From: Toxorhynchites rutilus septentrionalis
Lineage: Eukaryota > Arthropoda > Insecta > Diptera > Culicidae
Direction: 5' to 3'
DNA length: 64,000 nt
Assembly (NCBI RefSeq): GCF_029784135.1
Contig: NC_073746.1
Span: 106,554,161 to 106,618,160, forward strand
Shown: positions 21,801-31,685 of the stretch, one piece after another
Layout of the letters: each line of letters opens with the position of its first letter
How positions within the stretch are numbered: position 1 is the stretch's first letter
Position numbers and translations under genes: made by a program
The notes under the pieces: generated by a model
Databases searched by the model: none
The model's input: the letters and a program-made list of their open reading frames with translations, nothing else
What the model was told of the DNA's origin: nothing

Positions 21801-22470
21801 AACAAAACAAATGAAACTGACAGTTCTCTGGTAGAATAATGAAACCGCCTGTGGAACCGCAGTATGTGTGAGCTGAGAGAAAAACCGCCGCGAATCCGTC
21901 TAATGTGACATCAGCCTGAGAGCTGTGCATTTGGAGGTTGTGCACTCGCTGTCGTCGTAATCCTGCTTGATGTCAATCAGGCGGTTCATGAATAAGTACG
22001 GTTGTCCAGACGATTTCTTCTCACATAATGGAACCAATTTAAAAGGGGCGAGTAAGGTGCTGTTGTAAGAAGTGTGCTGAAGGAGTAATCAGTGTCACTA
22101 CAAAGTGGCATTTCAATCCGCCCGGAGCGCCGCACATGGGCGGCATCTGGGAACGAATGGTCTGATCCATCAAGATGACGATGGCGATGCAGTGCGATGG
22201 GAGGAAGCTTTGAGATGAGATCCTGCTGACTACGATGAGCGAAGTGGAGGATATCATCAACACACGTCTGTTGACTTATTTCCCGCAATAGTCGGCAGAG
22301 GTAGAGGCCTTAACGTCGAATCACTTCTTGCATGGAACGGTTCGGGGTGCAGACGTCCGGCTAGCTGGCCGGGTGAACGAAGCGGAAGCACTTAGGGATG
22401 TGTACAAGCGGTCCTCGCACTTGGCAGATAACATGTGGGAGCGGTGGTCGAAAAGGGACAAACTGAAACA
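18802..22470 (+). pseudogene. Decayed BEL/Pao retrotransposon copy
   Basis: A degenerate gag-pol related to, but clearly different from, the copy at 1159-6609. Gag text is at 18805-19140 (INPLLIRELVDKL), zinc knuckles at 19220-19340 (CFICLNDHGNASC). A linker RFETGLLWKSDEISFPNSYP is near 19745-19800, and RT at 20041-20290 (VDKQAQRFLFR, DVATFGL) with a VDDYF-like box near 20360. The integrase zinc region and first catalytic part lie at 20951-21370 (AVGVDYLGPIK), continuing after a MITE insertion at 21911 (AVHLEVVHS) with FNPPGAPHMGGIWERMV near 22110-22170. Many stops and frameshifts; most of protease and RNase H are lost. No LTRs seen. Confidence 0.85.
21378..21910. mobile_element. 533-bp MITE with TGTCACATTAG termini
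   Basis: Inserted in the decayed BEL integrase between ACLTI and AVHLEVV. The left end is TGTCACATTAGGCAGATTCG and the right end, read in reverse complement, is TGTCACATTAGACGGATTCG. Both continue into GC-rich CGCCGCGG-type sequence, while the centre is AT-rich. The termini are therefore inverted repeats of 30 bp or more. No coding capacity. Flanks (AAGGCCTA and TCAGCCTGA) do not give a clear target duplication, so the superfamily is unassigned. Confidence 0.8.
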
Positions 22471-22886
22471 TCTTATATACATTATTGACTTTCAAGCAAA
22501 AATAACGGATTTCCTTTTTTTCCAACCTATTTTCCCAATTTTGTATTTGTACCTGTTTCAACTATTGAAGCTAAATAATGAGGGTCAACGAAACTCACAT
22601 GACCAAACCAGCACCGTTAGTGGTAAGCTTGTTCCTAATCCAGTACAACAAGCGAGGTACAAGGGCTTCTCGTGGTGTACAAGTACTGTATTCAGTAAGT
22701 GGTCAGAAAATTTGATGTTCTCACGAGTATGGGTAAAACTATCACAGCATTAGCTTTAAACTTGTTTCATAACGGACCGGAGACAATGCTCTTTCAGCGC
22801 ATCATTTGATTCAATTCCAATCTTTGAACCAGATTTTCTTTTACCTGTTGGATTATTTCCCCAGTCCATTATTTTGAACCAGACTA
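22471..22886. other. No supported gene
   Basis: Spacer between the decayed BEL copy and the Tc1-like element. It contains no recognisable domain or element terminus. Confidence 0.4.
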
Positions 22887-24126
22887 CATTCTGTCCAACT
22901 TCTATAAGACCAGGGTATGAACTTGCTGCTTTGTGTCATTGTGAACAAACAACAGTTCAATTTATATTCTAGTGTATTTGTATTGGTAACTATCATACAC
23001 TGCATGATTTTCATATGTATGTGTGCATGCGCTGAGCGTAAACGAATTTTTTGTATTTTTCAAGTGTCAAGTTTCTATAAGACCAGTTACAATTTCTGTC
23101 GTTTTAGTTGTTTTGATCAATCAAATCTGGAAAATGCCGAAGGGAAAAGTGCTCACGGAGAGAGAAGAAAGACAAATCGATGCATTTCACCAAGAAAATA
23201 TTGGTATCAGAGAAATTTATCGTCGGATTGGACGATCCCATCAAGTAATTCTCAATTATTTGGCGAATCCTCAAGTGTACGGTAAGAAGGAGAGAGCTCC
23301 ACGCAAATCGGACCTCTCTGACCGTGTTAAGCGGGAAATATTTAGTTTTGGTGAAAAGTCCTCACATAAAGAGGGCTTAAAAGGTTAAAGCTTACACTAT
23401 CTCACATCAGAAGACGTCTGAGTTTTGCCAAAGCTCACATAAACCGACTGTGGGACATGGTATGTTGTGTCAAAGAATGTTTCCAAAAGAATGCATTTTG
23501 CTATATACCATAACGAAAAGTTCTTCAATGTCTAGGTTATCTTCACTGAAGAAAAAAAGTTCCATTTGGATGGTCCTGATGATTTCAATGGGTACTGGGG
23601 GTACTGGCGTGATTTACGTAAGAAGGAACAATATTTTTCCAACCAGGCCGGCTCGCTCTCCAGACTTGAATCCTGTTGAGAATCTCAGATCCTTGTACGC
23701 AGAAACTACACTGAGGGAAAGCGGTACACCACGATTGCAGAGCTCAAGGTCGCAATTTTGAAAACATGGAGAAATATCGAGAAATCGGTTCAGCAGAATT
23801 GGGTAAACAGTATTCCAACACTAATTTTCAAGGTTATTAGCCGAAATGGCAAGATTATCAATTATTGACACTTAAATCAGCCGATCGTTTTGAATATTTC
23901 ATTGATAATACTTGTGGAACTTGAAATGGTCTTAAAGAAACTGGACAGTTGAAATTATTATATTTAAGCACAATAAATAAACAAAGAACTCTTTTGAACG
24001 AAATTTACGTTGAATATACTTTATTCTAAGCATTCAACAATATATGAATGTATCTTGTTGAAATTTTAACTGTTTGTGTTGCAACGAAATAGAATCAGGG
24101 TGGTCTTATAGAAGTTGGACAGAGTG
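22887..24126 (+). mobile_element. Tc1-like transposon, internally deleted
   Basis: A 1240-bp element with inverted termini CACTCTGTCCAACTTCTATA (right end, reverse complement) and CATTCTGTCCAACTTCTATA (left end), extending about 26 bp, flanked by TA at 22885-22886 and 24127-24128. It carries a broken transposase. The TA duplication, terminal sequence and helix-turn-helix domain fit the Tc1 family. Confidence 0.88.
23134..23762 (+). pseudogene. Tc1-like transposase, defective
   Basis: Starts at ATG 23134 (MPKGKVLTEREERQIDAFHQ). The N-terminal helix-turn-helix domain reads on through IYRRIGRSHQVILNYL to about 23388, where the frame ends. Beyond that, fragments in other frames show RRRLSFAKAHI, then KKVPFGW, then WRDLRKKEQYF-like text, and directly ARSPDLNPVENL (23650-23690). 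The central part with the second catalytic aspartate is missing, so an internal deletion occurred near 23640. The tail resembles the family C-terminus. Non-functional. Confidence 0.8.
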
Positions 24127-24128
24127 TA

Positions 24129-26059
24129 TGACAAATGGGTATTGACAAAACAGATCACGTTTTGAAGAAGAATGGCCTCTATTCATCCTTATTAAAATTA
24201 TTGTCACCTCCCAGCCTGCCGTGTCTCATCACAATCCGTTCCGCCTACTCAGTGGATTGGGCATCGTGTAGCAACCAAGTTGAAATGTAATACAATATAC
24301 CGCAGCGATTCCGGCCAGTTTTCCGGCTTTAAATGTGCACCATTCCGGCGAGGGGGAGGCTTCTTTTGCTTTATTGCATCTCGCTACCACAGAACTGCTG
24401 CGACATATTCACAGCTTGATAGGAATTAATGAACTTTGGGTCCATCATGATGGAAGCATTGTTGGGCAGCCGGAGCTTGTTCGGAGCATGGCCACAAAAG
24501 TAACAAGTGTTCGTTGCGAAACCAAGCATCGGTTAAATCGCCCGGATGCAGTGTCAGTTGCGCCGTAGGTTATGCTGTGTATGACAAACCACCAATCCGG
24601 CCCCGTTACGGCGCTTGTCGGATTGGTCAATCGTGGAGGGTCACCAGGTGCTGGGAAAGGAAGTTGTATTTTGTATCCATCGTATTATCCTATTTTGTTC
24701 GCTTGTTCATTAGGAGCTTGTGGATCAACGGAAGTCGCATACACACACGGACACACTCCATATAAATACCGGTGTTACATCCGGTCACGTAATCGGCGTT
24801 TGTCAGGCTGAATGTGGTGATGAATACTTGACTGCGTGCTGAAACTTACAAGTGCGGATAATTTGCGTTAGGAGATTTTTGGTTCAATTTAGTGATAGTT
24901 TTCTTTTGGGTGGCATGAATTTATCCAATTTAATTCCGGACCCAAATCCTGCTGCCTCATATCCGCAATGCAATTTGGTTTCAACGAATAAATTTCCTTA
25001 GAGAATTCGTCGCTATTTCGCAATTGTACGCTCGTCCCGGTGTTTGGTGTTAAATTTGGCGCTGCAAGCGATGGTTATTAACACAAATATAGCCTCAACA
25101 ACACCGATTTCGACGAACTGCATCGTTCGTTGGCTGGGTACAGTGGCTGAAATGAATGCACCCACAGCCACTTCCAACAGAGGCCTCCGTTGGATGTTTG
25201 AATTGCATTTATGCTGATACATGATCCGTACCGTTTGTCGAAGTGCAACTGCACACCGCGGTTGTGCCTTCAAATAGCACAATTTGAATCAGACGCTAAA
25301 TTGATTGCCTTCGGGCTGCATAGGTTTGGATGTGGCGTCAGGGATTACGATGCTGGTTACTCTTATTATTAAATTTGCAAATCGTCTGATTTTAATCTGT
25401 TTTCGGTACTTTTTGACTTGTAACAAAATTACCGATTCGGATGAAACAAACGAACAAATATGAACTGATAAAAATCCGGAAGCTAAGGCTTTTAAATCAC
25501 TTTTGAAAAATTAATTAAAGTTTCATGCCCGGTGTGTAATTCCTGATATTTTTTTTCTGTTGAACGCCCAGAGCCCGCAGGTGTAAAAACAGGGGTGATG
25601 GCAACACAATTTTACGACTCCAATTGCGATACGAACACATTTTGTGATTTGAATACTGAATACAGTGTGCTAGAGTGTGCAGTGTCTGCATAATCGGCAG
25701 CTGAATTCAAACAATTAAATTTCATACCTGTATTCCAGCGCGTTTCCAATCATGTTGGCGGACCACTTCAACGCCCAATCGCTCGGATCGCTTAATCTAT
25801 TTAGCGCCTGGTTCTGTTCGGCACCATCGAGGTTCTCAGCTCGATTCATGGGCAACGTTTTCAACTTGTTCAATTTTTGGTAGTACCCCGTGGGACCATC
25901 CAATCGTCAGTGAATTGAATGAGAGCTTTTTATCGATGAAAAGCGAATATTTTGGGAGATGGGGCTGTGGAGGTTTTGTTTTTTGACTAGAAATGGTCTG
26001 TTAGTTCGATTTTGTTCGATTTTGATTATTTTCCGTTGCTAGGTTTTATTGAAATCTGT
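24129..26059. other. Low-repeat region, possible host sequence
   Basis: About 1.9 kb with more balanced base composition and no recognised transposon text, unlike most of the window. A TATAAAT at 24761-24767 lies in TA-rich context, but no linked coding sequence was found. The only coding-like stretch is the candidate exon at 25728-25903. Confidence 0.4.
25728..25903 (-). CDS. Candidate host exon, unknown protein
   Basis: A minus-strand frame of about 58 residues containing TGYYQKLNKLKTLPMNRAEN and LSDPSDWALKWSANMIGNAL. It ends with GAATACAG followed by GTATGAAAT, which fits a 5' splice donor after LEYR (intron beginning at 25727). Codon usage looks mixed and coding-like, and the amino-acid composition is not low-complexity. 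A clear acceptor at the upstream side was not found; an AAAAAG near 25930 is possible. I do not recognise the product. It may be a chance open frame, but it is the best non-transposon coding candidate in the window. Confidence 0.35.
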
Positions 26060-26063
26060 TTAA

Positions 26064-26796
26064 GGGGGTATTCTAGTCTAGAAATCTGAAAAAATCGAAA
26101 TTTTTTTTTTTACCATATTTCTGTAGTTTAGGCATTCAAGAATATACTCTAGAAAGGACTTATCGAAAATCCTATTATTTACCTAGTTAGAGCCATCTTA
26201 GTGATGTGGTATCTAACCTGTTACGGCCATCACAATGAACTTCAAACGCGTTTCTCTCGGAACTAGTTTTTTTCTAACTGGCGTACACGATATCTCAAGT
26301 TCTACTGAACCGATTTATGTCAAATTTATATGAAAATAATCTGCATATATCTCTCTATCGCATGAACCAATAAAAAATTATAACTTTTTAATTTTACTAT
26401 TTTTAAAAAATCGGTAAACGCAAAAAAAACGTTTTAAACAGCATTTTTGTTTTCAAACGGCCGCCATTTTGTTAAAACCCATGTTTTTGACTTGTCCGAG
26501 GTTCATGCCATAGCGACATCTTTACTGATTCAGAATCTGTTCGATTTTTTTGTTTCAGATAACCAGAAGGACTGGAATCGTGTACGCCATGGCACAACTT
26601 TTTTTTGACCACCCTCACTTCACCAGCATGTAACTATTCTGATTATGAATATTTTTTTTCCGTCCTATTTTTGTTTTATTGTTGAAAGATAGATAAACGA
26701 ATAATGATATAATGGATAGTAAAAATATTCTTTGTTTTATTTTTACGGAGTTCGAAAAAACGTCCGAAATTCGTGTCTCTACACTAGAATACCCCC
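26064..26796 (+). mobile_element. TTAA-flanked MITE, copy A
   Basis: A 733-bp non-coding element with inverted termini GGGGGTATTCTAGTCTAGA and, at the other end in reverse complement, GGGGGTATTCTAGTGTAGA, flanked by TTAA at 26060-26063 and 26797-26800. A near-identical copy lies in the opposite orientation at 40502-41232. TTAA duplications are characteristic of piggyBac-like transposases; the termini do not match the classical piggyBac sequence, so the mobilising family is unknown. Confidence 0.9.
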
Positions 26797-26892
26797 TTAA
26801 GATTGTATAGCGAATTGATGGTATGAGAATCAGAGATGCCAACCTTCCTGATTTCTCAGGATTTCCCAGACTTTTCGTCACGTTCCCTAATA

Positions 26893-28181
26893 ACGGGTGT
26901 TACATAAAAAACGAGAATTTTTTCAATCACATATAAAAAAAAAATTTTCATCGATTTCAGTATTTTTTATTAATAACATAATGTATTTTCTTCAAAAAAA
27001 TGTCAGTGAATGTTTGAATAAGGGCCGTGGTCTGTTGTTCGACGCAACTTTGTCGCGATGCTCTCACAAGAACGATGTACGGCACTTACGTCCGTTTTCC
27101 GGATACAATTCCGGATTCTTGTAATCAGTTGCTTCGTATCCTTAGCCCTCCAATTGTTTTTATACACTAGGGCACTGAGTGAACCAAAGAAATCCTCTAT
27201 TGGGCGGCATTGGAGCAAGTTTGTTGGGTTACGATCGTTTGGCACGAACGGTATCTTTTTCTCCTCAAGATACGCCAGCGTCTTCTTGGCGTAATGGGAA
27301 GACGCCTTGTCCTGCCAGAAGACGTACTTCCCATCCGCGTGATGCTCGTTCAGGAACGGCAGCAGGATTTTATCGAGGCACTCTTCTCGATAGATTTGTT
27401 GGTTGATTGCCAGACCGCTCGGCTTGAACCAAGGCTTTGAAATGCCCCGGTCGGAAATGGCGATGTACAACATAACCTGTTTTTCAAACTTGTGCTTGAA
27501 CTTGTATTTCACTTCAGGCGGTGTGGATGACTTGTCGCTGGAGTAGTAATTATCATTTCCTGGAATATGCGTTTTGGACAGCGGAAAATAGCTTTCGTCG
27601 TCCAGAACGAAAGACGTCCCGTGGTATTTTTTGGTCATCCACCGACACTGTGATGTAACTGTCTCAATCTGCTCCTCTGTGTATTCCGGCGACCTCATCT
27701 TCTTCCTGCAGACGATTCCTTCCATCTTGAGGGTCCGATGGATCAATACGTGGGAGCAGCCATATTTCCGACCGGCGTCACGCAGGCTGGTTGCGTCCTT
27801 GTTGTCAAACAGCTTTTTTAACGATGTCTTCCTCTGCTTCGTCATTATCGTCACCGGACGACCGACCTTCCGCTCTTCGTTCAGGGAACCCAGGATACGA
27901 TATACCGTACTGACAGGTACATTTTCTTCCTTAACATGTGCCACCGTGAACTTTTTTCCTTGCTGGAAATGCATTTCGTAGAACCGTACAATGCGTTCGC
28001 GGAGCACGTGCTGTTTCGACGCCATCTTTGCTTTGACTAAATTCAAACTAGCAGAACCAAACACGCCTACTATTTCTAGGGAGCCCAAAGAGCAATTTTC
28101 TTGGAGAAAGAAAATTTTACGCTCTTCATTTGAGTTACTGAAAGGTATTGAAAAAATTCTCATTTTTTATTTAACACCCGT
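26893..28181 (-). mobile_element. DD37E Tc1/mariner transposon, apparently intact
   Basis: A 1289-bp element with terminal inverted repeats beginning ACGGGTGTTA and continuing to GAGAATTTTTTCAAT, flanked by TA at 26891-26892 and 28182-28183. It contains one uninterrupted transposase on the minus strand. The outer flanks (about 26830-26890 and 28184-28247) share CAGANNTGCCAA and CCTGA-rich text in inverted arrangement, so the transposon probably inserted into an older MITE. Confidence 0.9.
27003..28025 (-). CDS. DD37E transposase (ITmD37E type)
   Basis: A 340-aa cut-and-paste transposase. The likely start is the ATG at 28025 (MASKQHVLRERIVRFYEMHF); the frame is open further upstream but that part overlaps the terminal region. 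An N-terminal helix-turn-helix segment (VSTVYRILGSLNEERKVGRP) is followed by the catalytic core: first aspartate in FVLDDESYF, second in FWQDKASSHY, and the final acidic residue is the glutamate in RPIEDFFG. Exactly 37 residues separate the second aspartate from that glutamate, which defines the DD37E group described in mosquitoes. There is no stop or frameshift, so it could be active or a recent source copy. Confidence 0.9.
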   Translation of the reverse strand: MASKQHVLRERIVRFYEMHFQQGKKFTVAHVKEENVPVSTVYRILGSLNEERKVGRPVTIMTKQRKTSLKKLFDNKDATSLRDAGRKYGCSHVLIHRTLKMEGIVCRKKMRSPEYTEEQIETVTSQCRWMTKKYHGTSFVLDDESYFPLSKTHIPGNDNYYSSDKSSTPPEVKYKFKHKFEKQVMLYIAISDRGISKPWFKPSGLAINQQIYREECLDKILLPFLNEHHADGKYVFWQDKASSHYAKKTLAYLEEKKIPFVPNDRNPTNLLQCRPIEDFFGSLSALVYKNNWRAKDTKQLITRIRNCIRKTDVSAVHRSCESIATKLRRTTDHGPYSNIH

Positions 28182-28283
28182 TATACTGACAAACATTCAA
28201 TTCTCCTGAATTATCCTGATTTATCCTCATATTGGCAGATTCTGTACTTCTTACTTCATCGGAATAAAAAAAGTCACAGGAGG

Positions 28284-28335
28284 GTTGTGTCCGAGACACG
28301 ACCGCATAGTTGACGTAGGATTCTGTTGGATATGT
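28284..28335 (+). repeat. Histone-linked repeat, left part (split by Ty3 element)
   Basis: Contains GTTGTGTCCGAGACACGACC and then GCATAGTTGACGTAGGA. The same text occurs in reverse orientation at 46298-46336 and 50275-50315, and in degenerate form at 55280-55320. It continues after the Ty3 element at 38655, where a histone-type hairpin-like sequence follows. Confidence 0.6.
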
Positions 28336-29702
28336 TGTAGCGGACCGGGTTTTAAAAGACAACCCGGAACCTACGGCCAGCTCGAAGAAGGCTAACAGCT
28401 CAGCTTTCCCACCCGACCTCTCTTAAGCGATTGGCTTAAGCGCCACCTCTTTCGAGGACCAATCGCCGCGTTAGTTGCCCAGCTAGAGGCCTGACAGGCA
28501 GGCCTAAATCGTATCCTTTTATCAGGATCGGGGGACGATCGAGCTGTACCAATTCCAACCAGCGAAGACTTCTAGAAGACACCCGTAGGGTACTCCGAGA
28601 GAACCATCAAACGACCAAGAATCACCCTAAAAGCACAGAATACCACAACAGGTTTTTCTCATCACAGGCAACGTTACTCTAACAAATTACCAGACTGGCA
28701 CGGCCATCTGGGAAACAAAGGAGGACCACAAACAACTCCAGACATCAACTACGAAACACGGATAACGTGAAACCTTAATAAAAATAAATTGAATGTTCAC
28801 AGGACATGTATTATAGCGATTTTTACTCCTAGACAACACTAGACAACTTTCTGCTTTTGGGGTAGACTATGGTTTTACATATTTCTACATTTATTTGTAC
28901 ATTTAACTTTCGCTTAAATCTAAGGGACATCACATGTGCACATGGACAAACAGGGTACCTGGGGAGTGCGGTGAGGACACAAATTTCCTCACCGACTCCT
29001 TCTGCTTCTTTGCGGCGGATTCTCCACCGGTTGATAGCTTCCAGCGGGTCTGTTGAAGGCGCGATGGTAACGGCGCAGCCTTTTCTCCGACGCGTTTTGG
29101 TTCGTCGGGTTTAGCCAAGAGGAATTTCCCTGTTGTAGTCGCTTTTTTTTTTTTTTGCTCGTTAAATTTTATTGAGCGTTTGTTTGCTAACTAGGGACAA
29201 ATGATGGCAAATTAGCGATCGCGAACAAAACACACAATGGTTCCGCGATGTCGGACAGTTCTTGGCAAAATGGTCGAAGAACATTGTAGTCCTCAGATAA
29301 ACCGCAGGGTATCTCTCGATTCAGAGCTCAAGCTCAGCCGAAGACAATTTCCCCAAAGCATCCCCTTGTGTGCATCTTGCTTCAACTAACCGTCCTTAGA
29401 TACAGCCTTCTCATTTCCCTCCCCAAACTCAAGGCCACGAAAGTAAGCGCTGCGCAAACAGACACTCATTGGCCGAACAACTTTGGCGATTGAGCTTTCG
29501 CCCAGCTCCAGGGAGGTGGGATGGGAAATCTAAGCTCTTAAGTATACTTTCTGGAGTATCTTTTAGTTTACTTTCGGTTGTGACTTAGTACAGGTACACT
29601 CCAAATGTTTCAGTGTGAGTTTTTGAATTTAAATTTTTATATTTGAATAATTACTAACTATCCTAACCAATAAATAAATAAATAAGTATATAAATAAATG
29701 AA

Positions 29703-29745
<43 letters not shown>

Positions 29746-29838
29746 ACAATACTCAATAAATATGCACACCAATAATAAATAAGTAAATAAATAATCCAAA
29801 AATATCACATGATGAAAACAGTTGTGGCAACTGTTACA
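28336..29838 (-). repeat. Ty3 3' LTR
   Basis: 1503 bp, bounded by TGTAGCGG (left) and CTGTTACA (right). It ends in a small palindrome AACAGTTG/CAACTGTT and holds an (AAAT)n array near 29697-29755. It encodes no known protein; a 62-aa minus-strand frame at 28930-29118 is repeated in the other LTR. Confidence 0.93.
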
Positions 29839-31685
29839 TCACTCCATGCTTTAGTTACGAAAATTTAGTTGAATTGATTCAACTAAATTTTCGTAAGGGG
29901 ATTCCTTACTTCCAAAATATTGTAAGAAACAAAACCGAATTATAGATTAACTATTGTCATCACAAATATTGATGCGATTCGGGGTCATATGTGTTCATCA
30001 TCAGCAAGCTGACTCCTCCTCTGTTTACAGTCTACGTCCCATCATAGGTCGTATCTGCCACTGACCTTCACCGTCGTAAGACTCAGGTCTCCAGCGAATG
30101 CATATTAAATTTGATTCGACTATGTGTAATCTTTACGAAAATAAATCTGATCATCGTTCCATCCCATTATGTGTAGCACTAGCAACTCTTCGACAACTGC
30201 TTAATGAAGCTCCTCAACAAAACGTCCATTCCCAACTCAATATTTTTTCAATATTGTGTGAATGACGAGCCTAAATATCCCAATTCCCCATTTCCCAAAA
30301 CAGGTTCATTCAGTCATAATACTAATTCCAAAATCATTGGACACGAGAATATTCCCGAACTCACCGCAAACTAAACTATTGTGAATAGATTTGGATACCC
30401 CGAGTTTTACTCGAGCACTCAACCATTTCCCACCCACAATGCACCCCAACCCACTGTACTGAATGTTTACACCAGAAAAACTGGTCACCATACATTCACA
30501 ATGATATACCGAAACTGTTATACAACATTCACAGTATATTTTTACATCGAAGAGTTAATTGTGCCTGTGCTTTAACACTGGGTTAAATATCGAATCTCGA
30601 AACAAAGTAAGTGTGATCTGCAGTTCTATTGTGCACGCTGAATCAAAGAGATCAGAAGCTGGATCATCCGTTGGAAATTTTCCTTGGCCGGAAAATAAAC
30701 GGGGGGAGTATTAATATATTTCTTTAATATCTTGAATTGTTGTGCTTGGTGTGTTTTTCCTTTCCTTTTTCCCAGATAAACTTTCGAATTTATTCTAAAT
30801 TTCGACGGATATGGAATGATGAATGACGAACAATGAGGACAATGTGGACCACAAGGATCACATTTCAAAGATGGACGAAATTTTTCAAGGATAATGGAGA
30901 CAATTACTTAACTAAATATTCTGGAATTGATGATGGAAGAACTACTGAAGGACATTCATTGGATTTGAAGGATGGACGGAAATACTTACATACCTAAAAG
31001 GACATCCATCTAATCATAAGGGAAGGACCTAATATACTTAAATTGATGAAGGAAGAACTACAATAAACGTACGTGGGAAATACCATGAAGAACAGGAATA
31101 ATACGGTATACAATTCGAATATTGCTAATCTAAATACTATCTTATTCTACAGTTATGGTTACTATTCGTGGAAATGTGTCGAGTTAGGGATGTCTATTTT
31201 TCCTATTTCTTCACTCCCTGACATAGTCCTATAAGGATTTCTTTGATCCTTTCTATCCCATGTCGTTGGGGTAAAATGCTAAATGCTCATTCATAACGTC
31301 ACCAGTAGATTGTAGATTTTGTGGGACGGCTCGACTCAGTATTTGAGGAGACTTGGAATGGCTATTTAGATTTTTGTGCAAGCTGTTTGCTGCGTGGTCC
31401 ACTAAAAGTATACATAGCTGAAATATTTTGAGGCATGGCTATTTTTCTCCTATTCTTTCATTCTTAGACATTGTCCTGGAAGGATTTATTTTATCCTTTT
31501 TCTCCCAGGTTGTTTGATTTTGATACTAAATGCTCATTCTTAACGTCACCAGTAGATTGCTTATTTTGTGGGACGGCTCGACTCAATAGCTGAGGAGACT
31601 TTGAATGGCTATTTATATTTTTGTGCAAACTAATTGCTGCGTGGTCAACTAAAAAAAAGTCTACATAGCTGAATATTTATTTCTG
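29839..31685 (-). other. Noncoding region between pol and 3' LTR
   Basis: About 1.85 kb without a credible frame; no env-like product. It contains a perfect 20-bp-arm palindrome at 29855-29896 close to the LTR and a diverged tandem duplication of about 245 bp at roughly 31190-31430 and 31435-31677 (shared text AACGTCACCAGTAGATTG and GTGGGACGGCTCGACTCA). Confidence 0.8.
29855..29896. repeat. Perfect palindrome near Ty3 3' LTR
   Basis: Arms TTACGAAAATTTAGTTGAAT and its exact reverse complement are separated by only TG. It starts 16 bp inside the element from the 3' LTR. Confidence 0.95.

Noticed and set aside
22917..23285. 122-aa frame overlapping the Tc1-like transposase
   Set aside because: Out of frame with the helix-turn-helix coding sequence; a shadow frame.
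28930..29118. 62-aa minus-strand frame present in both Ty3 LTRs (also 37744-37932)
   Set aside because: It is preserved only because the LTRs are nearly identical; no domain, and no evidence of selection.
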